64,000 nt of DNA from Variovorax sp. PCZ-1 (GTDB lineage: Bacteria > Pseudomonadota > Gammaproteobacteria > Burkholderiales > Burkholderiaceae_C). Shown in pieces: positions 9,333-19,132 of the stretch; position 1 is the stretch's first letter, and every line of letters begins with the position of its first letter. The notes below the pieces were generated by a model that worked only from the letters and a program-made list of their open reading frames with translations, was not told the origin of the DNA and did no database searches. The stretch spans positions 1-64,000 of the forward strand of contig NZ_JAHCDN010000003.1 of the NCBI RefSeq assembly GCF_018413605.1, read 5' to 3'. Both the position numbers and the translations under genes were made by a program.

Positions 9333-9921
9333 ATCTCGGCGAGGTTGGCTGCTGCATGTGTGGCTGGCCTGCTGGTTAGCTTTGTTTGCCGCGCTTCCTG
9401 CTCAGGCGCAAAACACCACCGACGTGAATAATGTGCGTTTGGAGCAAACGCCTGATGGCATTTATCTGAGCGCAACGCTTCGCTTTGAACTTCCCAGCGC
9501 GGTGGAGGATGCCTTGCTCAAAGGCATCGCCATCACCTTCGTGGCTGAAGCGCTGGTGCTTCGTGATCGTTGGTATTGGTATGACAAAAATGTGGCTAGC
9601 GCGACGCGCAACGTGCGCCTGTCTTACCAGCCGCTCACACGCCGCTGGCGCATCAGCGTGATTGGCAATGGCGATCAACCCAGCGGTGCCAGTCTCTCCC
9701 AGAGCTTTGATCAACTCGCAGATGCCATGGCAGCCGTGCGCCGCATCTCCCGCTGGAAGATTGCTGAGGGTGCAGAGATTGAGCAAGATGCCCGGCACAA
9801 CGTAGATTTTCGTTTCCGGCTCGATACTTCACAGCTACCGCGTCCTATGCAGATCGGCATCACTGGCAACGCTGATTGGAATATTTCTGTGCAGCGCAGC
9901 TTACGCCCTGAGGCACGCTGA
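9292..9921 (+). CDS. DUF4390 family exported protein
   Basis: A 209-residue protein. The start ATG at 9292 overlaps the rsmB end by 41 bases. A basic N-terminus and hydrophobic stretch ending ALPAQAQ make a signal peptide. The mature part has alternating beta-like segments and motifs such as RDRWYWYDKNVA and LSYQPLTRRWRIS, which I associate with DUF4390. These genes are typically found between rsmB and an NtrY-like kinase gene, as here. The function is unknown; the context hints at a periplasmic accessory of the sensor. Confidence 0.78.
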   Translation: MTDFSTRYCASGLKSRRGWLLHVWLACWLALFAALPAQAQNTTDVNNVRLEQTPDGIYLSATLRFELPSAVEDALLKGIAITFVAEALVLRDRWYWYDKNVASATRNVRLSYQPLTRRWRISVIGNGDQPSGASLSQSFDQLADAMAAVRRISRWKIAEGAEIEQDARHNVDFRFRLDTSQLPRPMQIGITGNADWNISVQRSLRPEAR

Positions 9922-9935
9922 GCGCGAGCTAATTG

Positions 9936-12314
9936 ATGCGTTCACAGACCACACAAGATTCCGCGCTGGATTCGTCTTTGGGCGATTCGCAGCTACGGCA
10001 AGCGCAGAGGAGCCGCAGCCTTCGCTGGGTCGTCACATTGGGTGCGGTGGCGATGCTGGCTGTGGCTTCGGTGCTGGTATTTCTTTTGGCATTAGCAACC
10101 AACAGCCAAACGCGTTTTGAGCAGTATTACGAGCGCTTGTTCTATCTGAACATTGGCGTGGGTGCGGTGTTTCTCGCAGTCATCGTGTGGGCGGTTTGGC
10201 GTTTGGTACAACGCTTGCGGCGAGGCAAGTTTGGCAGCCGCCTGCTGCTGAAGTTAGCAGCGATTTTTGCACTTGTCGGCTTTGTGCCTGGTGTGCTGAT
10301 CTATACCGTGTCCTACCAATTCGTCGCGCGCTCGATCGAGAGTTGGTTTAACGTTAAGGTGGAAGGCGCACTCGATGCCGGTCTCAATCTCGGACGCGGC
10401 ACGATGGAGTCTCTCTCCACCGCATTAGCCAGTAAAACGCAAGCCGCTGCCCAACAACTGAGCGAAACGGCGCTGATTGGCCCTTTGGCGATGGAGCGTC
10501 TGCGCGAGCAATTGGATGCCACCGACGTGATCTTGTGGAGCGCCTCCGGCCAAGTCATCACCAGCGCAGGGCAATCGCGCTTCACGCTCTCGCCAGAGCG
10601 CCCCAGCAGTGCGCAATTGCGCCAAGCCCGCAGCGCGCGCGTGATCAGTCAAATAGAAGGTCTGGATGAGGCCGCCGAGAAAACTGCAACACCCGCCAAC
10701 GTGCGTATCAAAGCATTGGCGATGGTCAGCAGCAGCGGCATCGGCCAGCTTGGGCTAGGCACACTGACCAGCGATGTGCGCTATTTGCAGGTCATGCAAG
10801 CTGTGCCTAATGGCTTAGTCACCAATGCCTTGGCTGTACAAGAGGCCTACAAGGAGTACCAACAAAGAGCATTGGCGCGGGATGGTCTGCGCAACATGTA
10901 CTTGGCCACCCTCACACTGAGCCTGTTTCTCACCATGTTTGGCGCGGTGCTGTTGGCCGCTGTGCTGGGCAATCAACTGGTGCGACCCCTCTTGGTTTTG
11001 GCCGATGGTGTGGCCCAGGTCGCAGCGGGTGATTTACGGCCCAAGGCTGCGCTGCAAACGCGCGATGAACTGGGCGGCCTCACACGGTCTTTTGCGCAGA
11101 TGACGCAGCAACTCTCCGACGCACGCACACAGTTGCAAGCCAGCTTGGGCGAGCTAGATGCCTCTCGCTCGAATTTGCAGACGATTCTGGACAATTTAAC
11201 CGCTGCGGTGATCGTGTTGGATGAGCAAGGCCAGATCGTGCAGGCCAATCCCGGCGCTACCCGCGTGCTGCATGCCCCACTTGCCGCCCATATTGGCCAG
11301 CCATTGTCAAACTTGCCAGGCTTGGAAGATTTTGCACAGAGCGTGAGTGACCAGTTCCGCGTATTTTTCGGTGAACGCAACACGCATGCCGATCACTGGC
11401 AGCATTCTTTTGAGCTCGGCGGCCAAACTGGAACGCAGAGTTTTGCTGGCAATGACGACACCACCAGCATCATCGCGCGCGGCGCAGCCCTGCCTGACGG
11501 TTTGCGCCTTTTGGTGCTGGATGACATCACCGAGGTTGTCTCCGCTCAACGCTCGCGCGCATGGGGCGAGGTGGCGCGCCGGCTCGCACATGAAATCAAA
11601 AATCCACTCACGCCGATTCAGCTCTCGGCTGAGCGATTGGAAATGAAGCTACTGAGCAAACTGAGTTCGCCCGACGATGCGCTGCTCAAGCGCTCCGTCA
11701 AAACCATTGTCGATCAGGTCGATGCCATGAAGCGGCTGGTGAACGAATTCCGTGATTACGCGCGCTTGCCTAGCGCTGAACTCAAGCCCCTTGATCTCAA
11801 TGCTTTGGTGCAGGATGTGCTGGCTTTGTATGCGCCAGAAAACTCCGTCGTCCCCATCACATCAACCCTCGATTCTGCCTGCCCGCAAATTTTGGGAGAT
11901 GCACAACAGCTTCGCCAAGTGATCCATAACTTACTACAAAATGCGCAGGATGCCAGCCTCACAGCAGCCAGTGGCTTACTTTTCGAGCACAGTGGTCGCT
12001 CACCTCAGGTGGAGATCATCACGCGCTTTAACCCCACGAGTTCACGCGTGCGATTGATCGTACGTGATGCTGGCACAGGCTTTGCGCCGCATATTTTGCA
12101 GCGCGCTTTTGAGCCCTATGTCACCACCAAATCACGCGGCACAGGGCTTGGCTTGGCTGTTGTGAAGAAAATTGCAGACGAGCACGCTGCGCGCATCGAA
12201 CTGAGCAATATTCTGAGCACCGCAGAAAACTCACAAGCGGTTACACAAAGCGTGGATAACCCGAACCCTCAAGTGGTGGGCGCTCAGGTCAGCCTCTCCT
12301 TCCCTGTGGTGTAA
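9936..12314 (+). CDS. NtrY-like sensor histidine kinase
   Basis: A 792-residue membrane kinase. Hydrophobic segments lie near residues 30-52, 68-90 and 105-125, with another near 325-350 before a HAMP-like linker. A PAS region (about 415-535) is followed by the H box RRLAHEIKNPLTPIQ (His552) and an ATP-binding domain with DAGTGFAP and SRGTGLGLAV near 735. This layout is that of NtrY. It is 80 bases upstream of an NtrX-like regulator, its probable partner. The signal is unknown. The start is the ATG after an in-frame TTG. Confidence 0.9.
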   Translation: MRSQTTQDSALDSSLGDSQLRQAQRSRSLRWVVTLGAVAMLAVASVLVFLLALATNSQTRFEQYYERLFYLNIGVGAVFLAVIVWAVWRLVQRLRRGKFGSRLLLKLAAIFALVGFVPGVLIYTVSYQFVARSIESWFNVKVEGALDAGLNLGRGTMESLSTALASKTQAAAQQLSETALIGPLAMERLREQLDATDVILWSASGQVITSAGQSRFTLSPERPSSAQLRQARSARVISQIEGLDEAAEKTATPANVRIKALAMVSSSGIGQLGLGTLTSDVRYLQVMQAVPNGLVTNALAVQEAYKEYQQRALARDGLRNMYLATLTLSLFLTMFGAVLLAAVLGNQLVRPLLVLADGVAQVAAGDLRPKAALQTRDELGGLTRSFAQMTQQLSDARTQLQASLGELDASRSNLQTILDNLTAAVIVLDEQGQIVQANPGATRVLHAPLAAHIGQPLSNLPGLEDFAQSVSDQFRVFFGERNTHADHWQHSFELGGQTGTQSFAGNDDTTSIIARGAALPDGLRLLVLDDITEVVSAQRSRAWGEVARRLAHEIKNPLTPIQLSAERLEMKLLSKLSSPDDALLKRSVKTIVDQVDAMKRLVNEFRDYARLPSAELKPLDLNALVQDVLALYAPENSVVPITSTLDSACPQILGDAQQLRQVIHNLLQNAQDASLTAASGLLFEHSGRSPQVEIITRFNPTSSRVRLIVRDAGTGFAPHILQRAFEPYVTTKSRGTGLGLAVVKKIADEHAARIELSNILSTAENSQAVTQSVDNPNPQVVGAQVSLSFPVV

Positions 12315-12394
12315 TACACACGTCGCAAATCTGCCACAGGCATTTCCCACAGGCAGATTGGACGGCAGAACGAAATAACAAGCAGACAGGCAAC

Positions 12395-13072
12395 ATGGCA
12401 AACATCTTGGTGGTTGATGATGAGCTGGGTATCAGAGATCTCCTGACTGAAATCCTCAGCGATGAAGGGCACAGCGTAGAGACGGCCGATAACGCTGCTC
12501 AGGCTCGCAAGGCTCGCGCTAGCAGTCAGCCCGATTTGATCCTCCTCGATATCTGGATGCCTGATACAGATGGCGTCACTCTGCTCAAAGAATGGTCAGC
12601 CACTGGCTTGCTCACCATGCCCGTCGTCATGATGAGTGGTCACGCCACCATCGATACAGCGGTGGAGGCCACCAAAATTGGCGCGCACTCCTTCCTAGAA
12701 AAGCCGATCACGCTGCAAAAACTGCTCAAGGCTGTGAACGATGCACTGGCCAAAGGCGAGCGCCTCAAAGCCACCGCGCCTGCTGCACAAGCCAAAGCAG
12801 CAGAGTTGACAGTTGAGGCCGCCATGACGGGCGGCTTGAATTTACCCTCGCCTGTAGATATTGGCCCGCAGTCCATACAAAGCTTCAGCATGGATCAGCC
12901 CCTGCGCGAGGCTCGCGATGAATTCGAAAAAGCCTATTTCGAATTTCACCTCGCCAAAGAAGGCGGCTCCATGACCCGAGTTGCTGAAAAAACAGGTCTA
13001 GAGCGCACCCACCTCTATCGCAAACTCAAACAACTCGGTGTGGATATCAATCGCAGCAAACGCGGCAATTGA
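12395..13072 (+). CDS. NtrX-like response regulator lacking the AAA+ domain
   Basis: A 225-residue protein. The receiver domain (about 1-120) has VVDDE, LILLDIWMPD (phospho-acceptor Asp), MMSGHA and FLEKPI. An Ala-rich linker is followed by a C-terminal Fis-type helix-turn-helix (about 180-218) with AEKTGLERTHLYRKLKQLG. The central sigma54-activating AAA+ domain of NtrX is absent, and the frame is clean, so this is not decay. It should bind DNA but not act as a sigma54 ATPase. It is likely phosphorylated by the kinase upstream. Confidence 0.9.
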   Translation: MANILVVDDELGIRDLLTEILSDEGHSVETADNAAQARKARASSQPDLILLDIWMPDTDGVTLLKEWSATGLLTMPVVMMSGHATIDTAVEATKIGAHSFLEKPITLQKLLKAVNDALAKGERLKATAPAAQAKAAELTVEAAMTGGLNLPSPVDIGPQSIQSFSMDQPLREARDEFEKAYFEFHLAKEGGSMTRVAEKTGLERTHLYRKLKQLGVDINRSKRGN

Positions 13073-13113
13073 TCTTTGCGCAGCAAAGCTTAAAGCGAGC
13101 GCGGCGCATCAGC

Positions 13114-13119
13114 TATAAT
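13114..13119 (+). promoter_or_regulatory. -10 box of the tRNA-Phe promoter
   Basis: A perfect TATAAT lies 26 bases before the tRNA 5' end. The -35 region (about 13091-13096, TAAAGC) is poor. Confidence 0.6.
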
Positions 13120-13145
13120 CATGGGCTCAGCTACACGCTGAGTAT

Positions 13146-13221
13146 GGCCCGGTAGCTCAGTCGGTAGAGCAGAGGATTGAAAATCCTTGTGTCGGTGGTT
13201 CGATTCCGCCCCAGGCCACCA
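13146..13221 (+). tRNA. tRNA-Phe (GAA)
   Basis: A 76-base cloverleaf: acceptor GGCCCGG, D arm with GCTCAGTCGGTAGAGC, anticodon stem GAGGA/TCCTT with loop TTGAAAA (anticodon GAA), T arm GGTGGTTCGATTCCGCC, and encoded CCA at the end. The acceptor stem has one C-A mismatch (position 5 with 68), the others pair. A hairpin terminator follows closely. Confidence 0.95.
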
Positions 13222-13229
13222 AACAAACA

Positions 13230-13260
13230 AGCCCCAGTATCAAAAATACTGGGGCTTTCT
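13230..13260 (+). terminator. Terminator after tRNA-Phe
   Basis: AGCCCCAGTAT-CAAAA-ATACTGGGGCT followed by TTCTT. An 11-bp perfect stem. It can also serve the convergent argH side. Confidence 0.85.
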
Positions 13261-13278
13261 TCGTTGGCATCTTCAATT

Positions 13279-14706
13279 TCAGACGGCTAGGCGTTTTTGA
13301 TGCTTGGCGATTTGTAGTTTGACTTGCGCGGGCGCAGTGCCGCCTAGAGTGTTGCGGGCATTCAAGCTGCCGCGCAAAGAAAGCACGTCATAAACATCCT
13401 TTTCCACACCTTTGTTGAAGCTCTGCAAGGTATCGAGCGGCAAATCGCTTAAATCCATGCCGCGCTCGCTGGCGAATTTGACGGCGTGGGCGACGACTTC
13501 GTGGGCATCTCTGAAAGGAAGGCCTTTTTTCACCAAGTAATCGGCGAGGTCGGTGGCGGTGGCGTAGCCTTTCAAGGCAGCGCGCTCCATGGCTTCAGGG
13601 TTGACGGAGATGCCGCCTTGGCGTGAGCCGTCTGCTTGAAGCTGGCCGCCCATCATCTCAGCGAAGATGCGCAGGGTGTCTTTGAGCGTATCCACCGTAT
13701 CAAACAAAGGCTCTTTGTCTTCTTGGTTGTCTTTGTTGTAGGCCAAGGGCTGGCCTTTCATCAAGGTGATCAAGCCCATGAGGTGGCCGACGACGCGGCC
13801 TGTTTTGCCGCGCGCGAGCTCAGGCACATCGGGATTCTTCTTCTGCGGCATGATGGAGCTGCCAGTGGTGAAGCGATCTGCGATTTTGATGAAGGCGAAG
13901 TTTTGGCTCATCCAGATGATGAGTTCTTCAGACAGGCGGCTGATATGCACCATCACAATCGATGCAGCTGCGGTGAACTCGATGGCGAAATCACGGTCAC
14001 TCACGGCATCAAGGCTGTTTTGGCAGACCCCCTCCATGCCAAGCGTCTTGGCGACGCGCTCACGGTCTAGGGGATAGGTCGTACCGGCCAGAGCTGCACT
14101 GCCCAGCGGCAGCTGGTTCACACGCTTGCGCACATCCGCCAAGCGTTGCGCATCGCGAGCGAACATTTCCACATAGGCGAGCATGTGATGCCCAAAGCTC
14201 ACAGGTTGTGCGACTTGCAGATGCGTGAAGCCGGGCAGAATCACGTCAGCATTTTTCTCAGCCACGGAAAGCAGCGAGCGCTGCAGCTCTGCGAGCAAGC
14301 CAGAGATCACATCCATCTCACTGCGCAGCCACAGCCGCACATCGGTGGCGACTTGATCGTTGCGGCTGCGGCCCGTGTGCAGGCGCTTGCCTGCATCGCC
14401 CACGAGTTGCGTGAGGCGAGCCTCGATGTTCAGATGCACGTCTTCCAGATCAAGCTTCCATTCAAATGCGCCACTTTCAATTTCATGGCGAATCTGCGCC
14501 ATCCCTTTCTGGATGGAAGCATGGTCAGCCTCAGAAATGATGCTTTGTGCGGCCAGCATCTCGGCGTGCGCCAGAGAGCCTGTGATATCCGCCTCCCACA
14601 AACGCTTGTCAAAAAACACGCTAGCGGTGTAGCGCTTGACGAGATCGCTCATGGGCTCAGAAAAGAGGGCAGACCAGGCTTCGGATTTTTTGTCGAGTTG
14701 ATTCAT
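13279..14706 (-). CDS. argH: Argininosuccinate lyase
   Basis: A 475-residue enzyme that splits argininosuccinate to arginine and fumarate. The start [11 protein letters not shown] is preferred; upstream in-frame codons overlap the neighbouring gene and are not conserved. The fumarase/lyase signature [19 protein letters not shown] (about residue 285) is intact, as is [13 protein letters not shown]. The start overlaps the stop of the PhyH-like gene by four bases (ATGA), so translation is probably coupled. Confidence 0.97.
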   Translation of the reverse strand: MNQLDKKSEAWSALFSEPMSDLVKRYTASVFFDKRLWEADITGSLAHAEMLAAQSIISEADHASIQKGMAQIRHEIESGAFEWKLDLEDVHLNIEARLTQLVGDAGKRLHTGRSRNDQVATDVRLWLRSEMDVISGLLAELQRSLLSVAEKNADVILPGFTHLQVAQPVSFGHHMLAYVEMFARDAQRLADVRKRVNQLPLGSAALAGTTYPLDRERVAKTLGMEGVCQNSLDAVSDRDFAIEFTAAASIVMVHISRLSEELIIWMSQNFAFIKIADRFTTGSSIMPQKKNPDVPELARGKTGRVVGHLMGLITLMKGQPLAYNKDNQEDKEPLFDTVDTLKDTLRIFAEMMGGQLQADGSRQGGISVNPEAMERAALKGYATATDLADYLVKKGLPFRDAHEVVAHAVKFASERGMDLSDLPLDTLQSFNKGVEKDVYDVLSLRGSLNARNTLGGTAPAQVKLQIAKHQKRLAV

Positions 14707-15599
14707 GATGTGTAGGAAAGCATGCGATCCGCCAAAGTGGACAGGTGATCTGGCAAAGGATACATGTGTTGGTATTGTTTGACTTGTTTGCCAATCAGGC
14801 GAACGCGGTCTGCGTAGCTCAGGATGCTGCGAGGCTGCATCAGAGGCTGATTCCAAGCAGGAATATCAGTGCGCTGAAACTCAAAGGCACAGCTCATGCG
14901 AGGCGCATGGCCTGCTCGTGGGCTGGCATGCGAGCCCCAGTGGAGCACGGCTTGATTCCATATGAAGAAATCGCCAGGGTTCGCTGGCAAAGCGCGCACA
15001 TCCGGGTATTGAAATTTCCACTCAGTGTCTTGCGGCGTGCCGTAAGTAGGGTCACGGTCTGCGGGCACGATGTACATGCAGCCGTTCAAAGTGGTGGCTT
15101 GTGTGAGCGGAATCCAAGCGGTGACGCTGGTGGGCGAGCCATCAGCAGCGAGCGCACGAAAGCCTTTGTCGCGATGTGGCCGCCAGCCGGATTCGGCCTG
15201 GGTGGGGTCGATATGCCAAGCCCAGAAATCGGGCAGCATGGCGTAGTTGGGTCCTAGCAAGCCTTCGATCACGGGATGAAGCTGGTGCGCGAGCATCCAC
15301 ATCTCGTCATACATGAAGGCAAACACAGGCAGCAAGCCAGCTGCGTTCAGGCGAGAAATCATATCCGTGACCGCAGCATAAGGTGTATTCCACTGAGAGA
15401 GATTGCCTTGAAAATAGCCTTCTGTGCGCACCAAGCCTTGAATCGCAGACACCACGTCGCCCGGCAAACTGGGCATGGGCGCCTGCGCATAGCCCGGCGC
15501 ACCAATGTGCAGCTGAGGTGCAAACTGTTGCCAGAAATTGCCTTGCATGAGCGTGTCAACGCTCAAACGGGGAGTGGCAAATACGGGAAGGGCTGGCAT
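14703..15599 (-). CDS. Phytanoyl-CoA dioxygenase (PhyH) family protein
   Basis: A 298-residue Fe(II)/2-oxoglutarate oxygenase-like protein. The start is [10 protein letters not shown]; an upstream TTG-type extension overlaps the divergent gene. The metal motif H-x-D is seen in PHRDKGFRA and the distal His in [13 protein letters not shown], whose Arg could bind 2-oxoglutarate. WAWHIDP lies before the motif. The family hydroxylates many small molecules, so the substrate is open. It overlaps argH by four bases, an unusual pairing that suggests co-expression. Confidence 0.85.
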   Translation of the reverse strand: MPALPVFATPRLSVDTLMQGNFWQQFAPQLHIGAPGYAQAPMPSLPGDVVSAIQGLVRTEGYFQGNLSQWNTPYAAVTDMISRLNAAGLLPVFAFMYDEMWMLAHQLHPVIEGLLGPNYAMLPDFWAWHIDPTQAESGWRPHRDKGFRALAADGSPTSVTAWIPLTQATTLNGCMYIVPADRDPTYGTPQDTEWKFQYPDVRALPANPGDFFIWNQAVLHWGSHASPRAGHAPRMSCAFEFQRTDIPAWNQPLMQPRSILSYADRVRLIGKQVKQYQHMYPLPDHLSTLADRMLSYTS

Positions 15600-15653
15600 A
15601 CTGCGGTTTTGTTGCTTCCATAGGATTTTATTCGCCCCAACACCTACTCCCCC

Positions 15654-16742
15654 ATGGAAACCCGTTTTGGCACCTCTCAATTAGATGCATTGACATCGCA
15701 AACAGTGGCTCGCGGCCAGGGCAAGCGCGGCGTGGCGCCTTTGCAAGATATTCTGGCCATGCCGCAGCCAGAGCCCGTATTGGTGTTTGATGCTTGCCAT
15801 GTGGGTGTCATTTTGCGCACGGTGCTCTCGGTGGAGTTGCTGATGGGTGTGGGGGCAATGTTTGTCACGAACGATGTGATAGCTTGGTTCTCTTTGCTGG
15901 CCATCATCACAGGAGCAGCGCTGCCAGCGGCTTTGCTTTGGTTGGTGGTGGCATGTGCATTGAAAAAGCCATTGCAAAAACTCACACGCCTTGGGCAGTG
16001 GGCCAGCGGCATGGTGCTGGGTAGCCTAGCGGGCTTGTATGGTTGCGCCTTGTTGGTATGGGTGGGTTTCATCAACAATGCGCCTTGGATCGCCAGTGCC
16101 GTATCAGGTGCGCTCATCGCGGCGGGCTTGGTGGCAGCGCTGATTTGGCGAGCCCAGCAACGCACCCCTGCTAGCGCAGCAGCGCGATTGACTGAGCTGC
16201 AATCACGTATTCGCCCACATTTCCTCTTCAACACCCTCAATAGCGCTATCGCACTCGTACGCGCGGAGCCTGCCAAGGCGGAGATGCTGCTTGAAGATTT
16301 GAGTGAATTGTTTCGCAGCGCTTTGGTGGATCAAGGCGATGCGGTTACGCTGAGCCAAGAAATTGAGTTGGCCAAGCGTTATCTCGAAATTGAAGGTGTG
16401 CGATTCGGTGAGCGGTTGCGGGTGGAGTGGGCGATTGACTCAAGCACATTACTAGCCAAACTACCGCCTTTGCTGCTTCAGCCTTTGGTGGAAAACGCTG
16501 TGAAGCATGGTGTAGAACCGAGCACGAGTGGGGCAGATGTGAAAATCAGTACGCAAAAGCGGGGCAGTGCCATCGTGATCAAAATCACCAACACAGCGCC
16601 TGGCGGGCAAGGCCATGCTGGGCATGGGGTGGCGCTGCAAAATGTGCAGGATCGGCTGCGCTTGCTGCATGATGTGCAGGCGAGCTTTCGTTGTACTTGG
16701 GTGAACGGAATTTATCAAGTCAGGATGGAGATACCTGCATGA
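15654..16742 (+). CDS. LytS/AlgZ-type sensor histidine kinase
   Basis: A 362-residue protein. Four to five hydrophobic helices occupy about residues 48-165. The kinase core is of the His_kinase (LytS) type: LQSRIRPHFLFNTLNSAI with the phospho-acceptor His near 184, then LPPLLLQPLVENAVKHG as the N box. It overlaps the following LytTR regulator by ATGA, a standard two-component pair. The arrangement recalls AlgZ/AlgR. No extracytoplasmic sensor domain is visible, so the signal is probably sensed in the membrane. Confidence 0.9.
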   Translation: METRFGTSQLDALTSQTVARGQGKRGVAPLQDILAMPQPEPVLVFDACHVGVILRTVLSVELLMGVGAMFVTNDVIAWFSLLAIITGAALPAALLWLVVACALKKPLQKLTRLGQWASGMVLGSLAGLYGCALLVWVGFINNAPWIASAVSGALIAAGLVAALIWRAQQRTPASAAARLTELQSRIRPHFLFNTLNSAIALVRAEPAKAEMLLEDLSELFRSALVDQGDAVTLSQEIELAKRYLEIEGVRFGERLRVEWAIDSSTLLAKLPPLLLQPLVENAVKHGVEPSTSGADVKISTQKRGSAIVIKITNTAPGGQGHAGHGVALQNVQDRLRLLHDVQASFRCTWVNGIYQVRMEIPA

Positions 16743-17518
16743 TGTCATTGAATGTGATGGTGGTGGACGACGAGCATCTGGCGCGATCGCGCATCAAAAC
16801 CTTGCTGGCTGATTGCCCAGAGCCCCCCTGCTTGCTCGAAGCCGAGGCTTCAGATGCGATGGAGGCGATGGCCAAGCTACGCAGTGCGAGCGTTGATGTG
16901 GTGCTGCTGGATATTCACATGCCAGGCGCAGATGGCTTACAACTGGCGCGCGAGCTGCGCAGAATCCGCCCAGAGCTGGCCATCATCTTCGTCACAGCAC
17001 ATGCCGAACATGCTGTGGATGCCTTCGATTTAGATGTGACGGACTATCTCACCAAGCCCGTGCGCGCGGAGCGGTTGCAAAAGGCATTGCAGAAAGCACT
17101 CCTAAAAAAGGAGCAGTTTGCGCAGATATCTAGCCGGCCATCTGCCGATTTGGCTCAAAAATTCATCATCATTCAAGACCGTGGGCGTACCGAGCGCATT
17201 CCATTGCCAGATGTGCTTTATTTCAAGGCAGAGCTCAAATACGTGACTGTACGCACTGCGCAGCGCAGCTATATTTTGGATGGCTCTCTGGCCGATTTAG
17301 AAACGCAATACGGCGAAGATTTTTTGCGCATCCACCGAAACACCTTGGTGGCTCGGCGCGAGATGCGGGCACTTGAGCGTTTTCATGGTGTGGACGATGA
17401 TGATCCACAGGGCGGCTCCGTCGAGGGATGGGCAGTTCGCCTTCGCGCTTGCGATGATGCGCTGCAAGTCTCACGCAGGCAATTGGCCAGCGTGCGGGCC
17501 GTTATTGCTCAGGCTTGA
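16739..17518 (+). CDS. LytTR-family response regulator (AlgR-like)
   Basis: A 259-residue regulator. The receiver domain (about 1-120) has [17 protein letters not shown] and YLTKPVRAE. The LytTR DNA-binding domain (about 150-250) has [14 protein letters not shown] and [13 protein letters not shown]. The start ATG overlaps the kinase stop. The linker at 17098-17139 is made of a diverged copy of the window's repeat family. The end overlaps the convergent mnmA stop by 10 bases. Target genes are unknown. Confidence 0.9.
   Translation: MMSLNVMVVDDEHLARSRIKTLLADCPEPPCLLEAEASDAMEAMAKLRSASVDVVLLDIHMPGADGLQLARELRRIRPELAIIFVTAHAEHAVDAFDLDVTDYLTKPVRAERLQKALQKALLKKEQFAQISSRPSADLAQKFIIIQDRGRTERIPLPDVLYFKAELKYVTVRTAQRSYILDGSLADLETQYGEDFLRIHRNTLVARREMRALERFHGVDDDDPQGGSVEGWAVRLRACDDALQVSRRQLASVRAVIAQA
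17098..17139 (+). repeat. Repeat family, copy 17 (inside LytTR regulator linker)
   Basis: ACTCCTAAAAAAGGAGCA then GTTTGCGCAGATATCTAGCC and GGCCA. The dyad is changed (CTCCT..AGGAG) but still self-complementary, and the GCGCAGAT core is intact. It encodes [14 protein letters not shown] between the two domains. Confidence 0.55.
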
Positions 17519-18645
17519 AGCGGCTGCGCAACAGCTGGTGCTGAAGCTGAAATCACACCGCCGCCTAAGCACACTTCGCCGTCATACATCACAGCCGATT
17601 GGCCGGGCGTCACAGCCCATTGCGCTTGTGGGAAATGGAGATGGAAGCCACTGGGCGCTGCTGTGAAATCACAGGCTGCATCGGCTTGGCGATAACGTGA
17701 TTTATTTGCCAGCAGGCCGTTGGTAGGCGCATGCCCCGCACACCAGCTCACATCATCGGCTTGCAATGCGCTCGAAAGGAGCCAAGGATGCTCATGGCCT
17801 TGCACCACCCAGAGCGTGTTTTTTGCCATGTCTTTGCGCGCCACATACCAAGGCGAATGCTCGCCGCTACCGCGCTGCGCACCCTTTTCTTTCACACCGC
17901 CAATGCCTAGGCCTTGACGCTGGCCGAGCGTGTAAAAACTCAAGCCCACATGCTGGCCAATAATGCGGCCTTTTTCGTCTTTGATCGGCCCGGGCTCTTT
18001 GCTGATGTAACGGTTCAAAAACTCGCGGAATGGCCGCTCGCCGATGAAGCAGATGCCTGTGGAGTCTTTCTTCTTCGCGTTAGGTAGTTTGATCTCATCG
18101 GCAATGCGTCGCACTTCGGTTTTGCGCAATTCGCCCACGGGGAAGAGTGTTTTGGCGAGCTGCGCCTGCGTCAAGCGATGCAAAAAATAGCTTTGGTCTT
18201 TGCTCGAATCCAGGCCTTTGAGCAGCTCATGCAAACCCGTCTTCTCATTCAAGCGAACCCTTGCGTAATGCCCTGTAGCGATCTTTTCTGCCCCGAGGCG
18301 CATTGCATGATCAAGGAAAGATTTGAACTTGATCTCCGCGTTGCACAAAATATCTGGATTCGGCGTGCGCCCCGCCTGGTATTCGCGCAAGAACTCTGCA
18401 AACACGCGGTCTTTGTAATCCGCTGCGAAATTCACATGCTCAATTTCAATACCAAGCACATCAGCCACCGCTGCCGCATCGACAAAATCCACATTACTGG
18501 AGCAGTATTCAGAATCATCGTCATCTTCCCAATTTTTCATGAAGATGCCGATCACATCGTAGCCTTGTTGCTTGAGCAAATAGGCTGAAACCGCCGAGTC
18601 CACGCCCCCGCTCAAACCGACCACAACACGCTGTTTTTTACTCAT
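17509..18645 (-). CDS. mnmA: tRNA 2-thiouridylase
   Basis: A 378-residue enzyme that thiolates U34 of Lys, Glu and Gln tRNAs using ATP and a sulfur relay. The PP-loop [10 protein letters not shown] lies near residue 10. The catalytic cysteines are in [13 protein letters not shown] (Cys101) and STGICFIGE (Cys199). The start MSKKQRVVV is chosen; an earlier in-frame start extends toward apaG. Divergent from apaG and convergent with the LytTR gene. Confidence 0.96.
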   Translation of the reverse strand: MSKKQRVVVGLSGGVDSAVSAYLLKQQGYDVIGIFMKNWEDDDDSEYCSSNVDFVDAAAVADVLGIEIEHVNFAADYKDRVFAEFLREYQAGRTPNPDILCNAEIKFKSFLDHAMRLGAEKIATGHYARVRLNEKTGLHELLKGLDSSKDQSYFLHRLTQAQLAKTLFPVGELRKTEVRRIADEIKLPNAKKKDSTGICFIGERPFREFLNRYISKEPGPIKDEKGRIIGQHVGLSFYTLGQRQGLGIGGVKEKGAQRGSGEHSPWYVARKDMAKNTLWVVQGHEHPWLLSSALQADDVSWCAGHAPTNGLLANKSRYRQADAACDFTAAPSGFHLHFPQAQWAVTPGQSAVMYDGEVCLGGGVISASAPAVAQPLQA

Positions 18646-18716
18646 AGCCCTTGATTTTAGGCGGTTGCTGGATTTTTCAAGCCATGGCCAGCCAAGCAAA
18701 GCGTTACCATTAGGCC

Positions 18717-19109
18717 ATGCCTCGCCCGCAATTCACCGTCACCGTCCGCCCGCAATACCTGCCTGAGCAATCTGCACCCAGTATGGGCGTATTTGGCTTT
18801 GCCTACACCGTGACGATCACGAATACAGGCGACATCACTGCCCAGCTTATCTCGCGCACTTGGAACATCAACGATGCCAATGGCGTGACGGAGAAAGTCA
18901 AAGGCGAAGGTGTGGTGGGCGAGCAGCCTACGCTTGCACCCGGCGAAAGCTTCGAATACACCAGCGGCTGTCGCCTGCGCACTCCCACAGGCACGATGCA
19001 TGGGCAATACCACTGCATGGCCGATGATGGCACGCCATTTCATGCCGATATTCCAATGTTTGTTTTGGATGCGCTCAGTCATCTGGGCGGCAAACCGACG
19101 CTGCACTGA
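18717..19109 (+). CDS. apaG: ApaG protein
   Basis: A 130-residue single-domain protein with a fibronectin-like fold. It has the family motifs [40 protein letters not shown] and [10 protein letters not shown]. ApaG is associated with Co/Mg tolerance and diadenosine tetraphosphate metabolism in enterics, but its biochemistry is unsettled. It stands 72 bases from the divergent mnmA and 23 bases before thiL. Confidence 0.93.
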   Translation: MPRPQFTVTVRPQYLPEQSAPSMGVFGFAYTVTITNTGDITAQLISRTWNINDANGVTEKVKGEGVVGEQPTLAPGESFEYTSGCRLRTPTGTMHGQYHCMADDGTPFHADIPMFVLDALSHLGGKPTLH

Positions 19110-19132
19110 GACGAAGGCGACGGTGTTTCTCC

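Noticed and set aside
16231-16281. Possible repeat copy in the LytS kinase (AATAGCGCTATCGCAC)
   Set aside because: The sequence belongs to the conserved FNTLNSAIALVR motif of LytS kinases, so the likeness is due to protein conservation.
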